8,308 nucleotides of DNA from JBBRLG01 sp038231495 (GTDB taxonomy: Bacteria > Planctomycetota > Planctomycetia > Gemmatales > Gemmataceae), in NCBI GenBank assembly GCA_038231495.1, contig JBBRLG010000341.1, positions 1 through 8,308 on the forward strand, read 5' to 3'. Within the stretch, counting starts at the first letter, position 1; every line of letters begins with the position of its first letter. Under the pieces are notes generated by a model, which was given only the letters and a program-made list of their open reading frames with translations, was not told where the DNA came from and did not search any database. Of this stretch, positions 6,529 to 8,308 are shown piece after piece. The position numbers and the translations under genes were made by a program.

Positions 6529-7449
6529 TCACGCCACTTCCGGAACGACGTAAGACAGCGGGTGCGGCAACGCCGTGGCGTCGGACGCGCGCAGTTGCAC
6601 CTTCGGGGCCGGCGTCGTCAGCGCGGCACCCATGTACTGCTTGGCCTTGAGCACTTCCGCGTGGACAACCGGGAACTCCGGGATGCGGGCGTCCCATTCC
6701 AGCAACGTCGCGGCACCGCCCGTGCATTGGTGGGCCAGCCGGTACAGTTCCCATACGGGGTCGATGACGTGGTTGTCGTGCGTGTCGATGCGGTGCGTGC
6801 CGCAGTCGGTGTGGCCGGCCAGGTGGAACTGCACGACGCGGCGGTGCGGCACCGACTTGACGTATTCGACCGGGTCGAAGTCGTGGTTGACGCTGGAAAC
6901 GTAGACGTTATTCACGTCCAGCAACAAGCCGCAGTCGGCTTCCTCGGCCATGCGGCTGAGGAACTCCCATTCGGGCATGGTCGAGTCCGCGAAGGTGACG
7001 TAGCTGCTTGGGTTTTCCAGCACGAGCGGCCGTTCGAGGTAATCCTGCACGGTGCGGATGCGTTTGACGACGTGGGCCAGCGTCTCCTCGTTGAGCGGGA
7101 TCGGCAGCAGGTCGTGGGCGTTGAGGCTGGCCACGCCGGTCCAGCACAAGTGGTCGGACACCCAGCGGGCGTTGACGGTGTCGGCGAGGCGTTTCAGGCG
7201 CGACAGGTAGTCGAAATTCAGCGGGTCGGTGCTGCCGATCGACAGCGAGACGCCGTGCATGACGACAGGGTAGCGCTCGGCGATCTGTTCGAGGACGTGG
7301 CGCGGTCGGCCGCCGGAGTCCATGAAGTTTTCGGAGATGACCTCGAACCAATCGACCGCCGGGAAGTTGCGCAGCAGGTAGCCGAAGTGGGCCGTGCGCA
7401 GGCCGACGCCGAGGCCGAGGTTGGGGTGTCCGAGTCGCGACGGCTTCAT
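6529..7449 (-). CDS. MNIO (DUF692) multinuclear non-haem iron enzyme, BufB-like
   Basis: This 306-residue protein has the usual length of the DUF692/MNIO family, TIM-barrel enzymes holding two or three irons that oxidatively modify peptide cysteines (MbnB, TglH, ChrH and bufferin BufB are relatives). Family landmarks are GVGLRTAHF (residues 14-22), DWFEVISENFM (33-43), VVMHGVSLSIGS with His65 (62-73), WVSDHLCW with Asp99/His100 (96-103), LVLENPSSY with Glu145 (142-150), GLLLDVNNVYV with Asp178 (174-184), FHLAGH with His209/His213 (208-213), DTHDNHV (222-228) and LLEWD with Glu251 (249-253). All expected metal-ligand motifs appear intact. The start at 7449 places MKPSRLGHPNLGLGVGLR at the N-terminus; a longer frame to 7518 would read through the intergenic hairpin. 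It lies 69 bp after the cysteine-rich precursor and two bases before the DUF2063 gene, which makes the precursor its likely substrate. Confidence 0.95.
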   Translation of the reverse strand: MKPSRLGHPNLGLGVGLRTAHFGYLLRNFPAVDWFEVISENFMDSGGRPRHVLEQIAERYPVVMHGVSLSIGSTDPLNFDYLSRLKRLADTVNARWVSDHLCWTGVASLNAHDLLPIPLNEETLAHVVKRIRTVQDYLERPLVLENPSSYVTFADSTMPEWEFLSRMAEEADCGLLLDVNNVYVSSVNHDFDPVEYVKSVPHRRVVQFHLAGHTDCGTHRIDTHDNHVIDPVWELYRLAHQCTGGAATLLEWDARIPEFPVVHAEVLKAKQYMGAALTTPAPKVQLRASDATALPHPLSYVVPEVA

Positions 7450-7471
7450 GGCGGGTTCCGTGGGTAGCGGT

Positions 7472-7504
7472 TCCTGGTCCCCACGCGCCGCATGGGGACC
7501 AGGA
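7472..7504 (-). promoter_or_regulatory. Strong hairpin between the precursor and MNIO genes
   Basis: Positions 7472-7483 and 7493-7504 are perfectly complementary (12 bp, TCCTGGTCCCCA on the plus strand) around a 9-base loop. On the coding strand the hairpin begins 14 bases after the precursor stop and ends 22 bases before the MNIO start. No U-tract follows it, so full termination is unlikely. Partial attenuation or protection of the upstream message from 3' decay would both favour making far more precursor than enzyme, as many modified-peptide operons do. Confidence 0.75.
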
Positions 7505-7518
7505 TTATGCAGCGGCAC

Positions 7519-8019
7519 TTACTTGTCCTTCGTCTCTTTCGCCTTCGGGGCGTCGCCGAACTTTTTGTCGGCCTTCTTCATCTCGGCTTCAAAGCGCTTG
7601 CGGGCCTTGGGCCAGGCGTCCTTGTTCAACGGCACGTGGCAATTGCCCTTGCCCTTGCAGGCGTTTTCGCCGGGGTCGTCCTTGCAGCCGCCGAGGCCGC
7701 GGCAATCGTTCTCGCCGCCGCAGGTGTGGGCCTTGGCCGTCGAACAATCGCCCTGGCCGGCGCAGTCGTTCTTGCCGCCCTTGCCCTTGCCCTTGCAGAT
7801 GTTCAACCCGCGACAGACGTTTGGCTCTTGCAACAGAGCCGGCTTCTTGGCGTCCTTCGGGCCTTTGTCCTTTTCCGGCTTGTCTTTTTCTGGCTTGTCC
7901 TTTTCCGGCTTGTCCTTCGCCGGCTTTTCGTCCTTGTCCGCCGCCTGCGTGAGACCGGCGCCCGCGACGACGCCGCCCAGCGCGGCAGCCGCCAACTTGT
8001 GGAATTCACGACGATTCAT
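7519..8019 (-). CDS. Tat-exported cysteine-repeat precursor, probable MNIO substrate (bufferin-like)
   Basis: This 166-residue protein begins with a twin-arginine signal: NRREFHK (residues 2-8), then AAAALGGVVAGAG, with cleavage likely near residue 26. A charged linker follows (about 28-60), built on a KDKPE tandem repeat. Residues 66-130 hold nine cysteines (69, 75, 86, 92, 100, 106, 112, 121, 127) forming five C-x-G-x3-C units, such as CRGLNIC, CAGQGDC and CKGKGNC. GKNDC (82-86) recalls a motif seen in DUF2282 bufferins. A C-terminal tail contains WPKARKRFEAEM (136-147). A good AAGGAG lies at 8035-8030, ten bases before the ATG. It is the first gene of an operon with MNIO and DUF2063 proteins, the arrangement of bufferin clusters, where cysteines are converted to thiooxazoles that bind copper. 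I infer a similar role here. Alternatives are a simple metal-binding or disulfide-rich exported protein. Confidence 0.87.
   Translation of the reverse strand: MNRREFHKLAAAALGGVVAGAGLTQAADKDEKPAKDKPEKDKPEKDKPEKDKGPKDAKKPALLQEPNVCRGLNICKGKGKGGKNDCAGQGDCSTAKAHTCGGENDCRGLGGCKDDPGENACKGKGNCHVPLNKDAWPKARKRFEAEMKKADKKFGDAPKAKETKDK
7864..7923 (-). repeat. Four tandem 15-bp units encoding a KDKPE-type linker
   Basis: Units at 7864-7878, 7879-7893, 7894-7908 and 7909-7923 follow the plus-strand consensus CTTGTCCTTTTCCGG with a few differences each. They encode repeated Lys-Asp-Lys-Pro-Glu between the Tat signal and the cysteine region of the precursor. In-frame copy change would alter only the linker length. 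Confidence 0.85.
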
Positions 8020-8197
8020 GGTACAACCGCTCCTTGTGGGACCGTGATGGGTATTCCGGCAGCCCCTCGGTGCTGCCTGGAATTAAGGTAGCCGACGTGA
8101 CGACCGACTGCCAGTGGTTTTTCCAAAATTCATGGCCGGGGGGTACGGACTGGATGTCCATTTCGTAAGTTCGCTGCCACGGGAGAGGGCGAACTGT
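8020..8197. other. Upstream region of the peptide operon
   Basis: This stretch should contain the promoter and leader of the minus-strand operon, but I find no convincing -35/-10 pair. A small hairpin (GGCAGC at 8058-8063 pairing with GCTGCC at 8072-8077) lies about 40 bases before the ATG and might fold in the leader. No coding sequence on either strand looks real. Confidence 0.5.
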
Positions 8198-8268
8198 CGT
8201 AGCCGCCAGCGGCTCGCTTGCTGGCTGAACCCGCGCAGTAGCCAGAAAGCGAGCCGCTTGCGGCTACG
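8198..8268. repeat. Inverted pair of 29-bp repeats forming a long hairpin
   Basis: The left arm (8198-8226) and right arm (8240-8268) are inverted copies with two mismatches around a 13-base loop. The shared core is CGTAGCCGC followed by AGCGGCTCGCTT and CTGGCT, which itself contains short palindromes. The layout resembles REP/BIME-type extragenic palindromes. A transposon end is less likely, because no transposase is nearby. Confidence 0.85.
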
Positions 8269-8285
8269 GCCGATGAACCCGCTGT

Positions 8286-8308
8286 CGTAGCTGCCAGCGG
8301 CTCGCTTG
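8286..8308. repeat. Third copy of the repeat, cut by the window end
   Basis: Positions 8286-8308 match the first 23 bases of the left arm at 8198-8220 with one difference (T at 8292). The match extends upstream through CTGT. It lies 88 bp from the first copy in the same orientation, suggesting that the array continues to the right. Confidence 0.8.

Noticed and set aside
6520..7467. Plus-strand open frame opposite the MNIO gene
   Set aside because: The minus strand carries all MNIO metal-ligand motifs. The plus-strand translation is compositionally biased and has no usable start context.
7492..8091. Plus-strand frames opposite the cysteine-rich precursor, one with FSGLSFSGLSF-type repeats
   Set aside because: The repeats are simply the complement of the KDKPE linker repeat. 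The minus-strand frame has a good ribosome binding site and a Tat signal.
8198..8308. CRISPR array at the right end
   Set aside because: Copies alternate in orientation and spacers are unequal; there are only three copies and no cas genes. Interspersed palindromic repeats fit better.

Overview
The window is GC-rich bacterial DNA that looks like a planctomycete, most likely from the Gemmata group. This is inferred from gene content, not from a marker gene. The strongest indicator is the adjacent pair of a PSCyt2/PSD1 (DUF1549/DUF1553) protein and a Tat-exported DUF1501 protein, a hallmark of Planctomycetota. A Uma2-family nuclease gene and short dispersed palindromic repeats fit the same picture.

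Layout from left to right: (1) a plus-strand gene of unknown function (16-816), lysine-rich, with a Cys/His arrangement reminiscent of CNF/BLF1-type glutamine deamidases. (2) A convergent minus-strand pair, PSCyt2/PSD1 (4177-2315) then DUF1501 (2262-832), separated by a perfect 34-bp palindrome. (3) A divergent intergenic region with a good sigma70-type promoter driving a small cytoplasmic helical protein (4468-4893). (4) A Uma2 nuclease-family gene (4968-5660). (5) A compact minus-strand operon transcribed 8019 to 5657: a Tat-exported, cysteine-repeat precursor, an MNIO (DUF692) enzyme and a DUF2063 partner protein. (6) A gene-free right end carrying an inverted pair plus a third copy of a roughly 29-bp repeat.

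The most interesting system is region 5. MNIO enzymes with DUF2063-type partners modify cysteines of ribosomally made peptides such as the copper-binding bufferins. Here the probable substrate is an unusual 166-residue protein. It has a twin-arginine signal, a Lys/Pro/Asp/Glu tandem-repeat linker, and nine cysteines forming five C-x-G-x3-C units. A 12-bp perfect hairpin lies between the precursor and the enzyme gene, where it could set a high precursor-to-enzyme ratio. The product is inferred to be an exported, thiol-modified, metal-binding peptide; neither chemistry nor metal can be read from DNA.

The two minus-strand operons are independent of each other. Regions 1 to 4 show no obvious functional link to the peptide operon.
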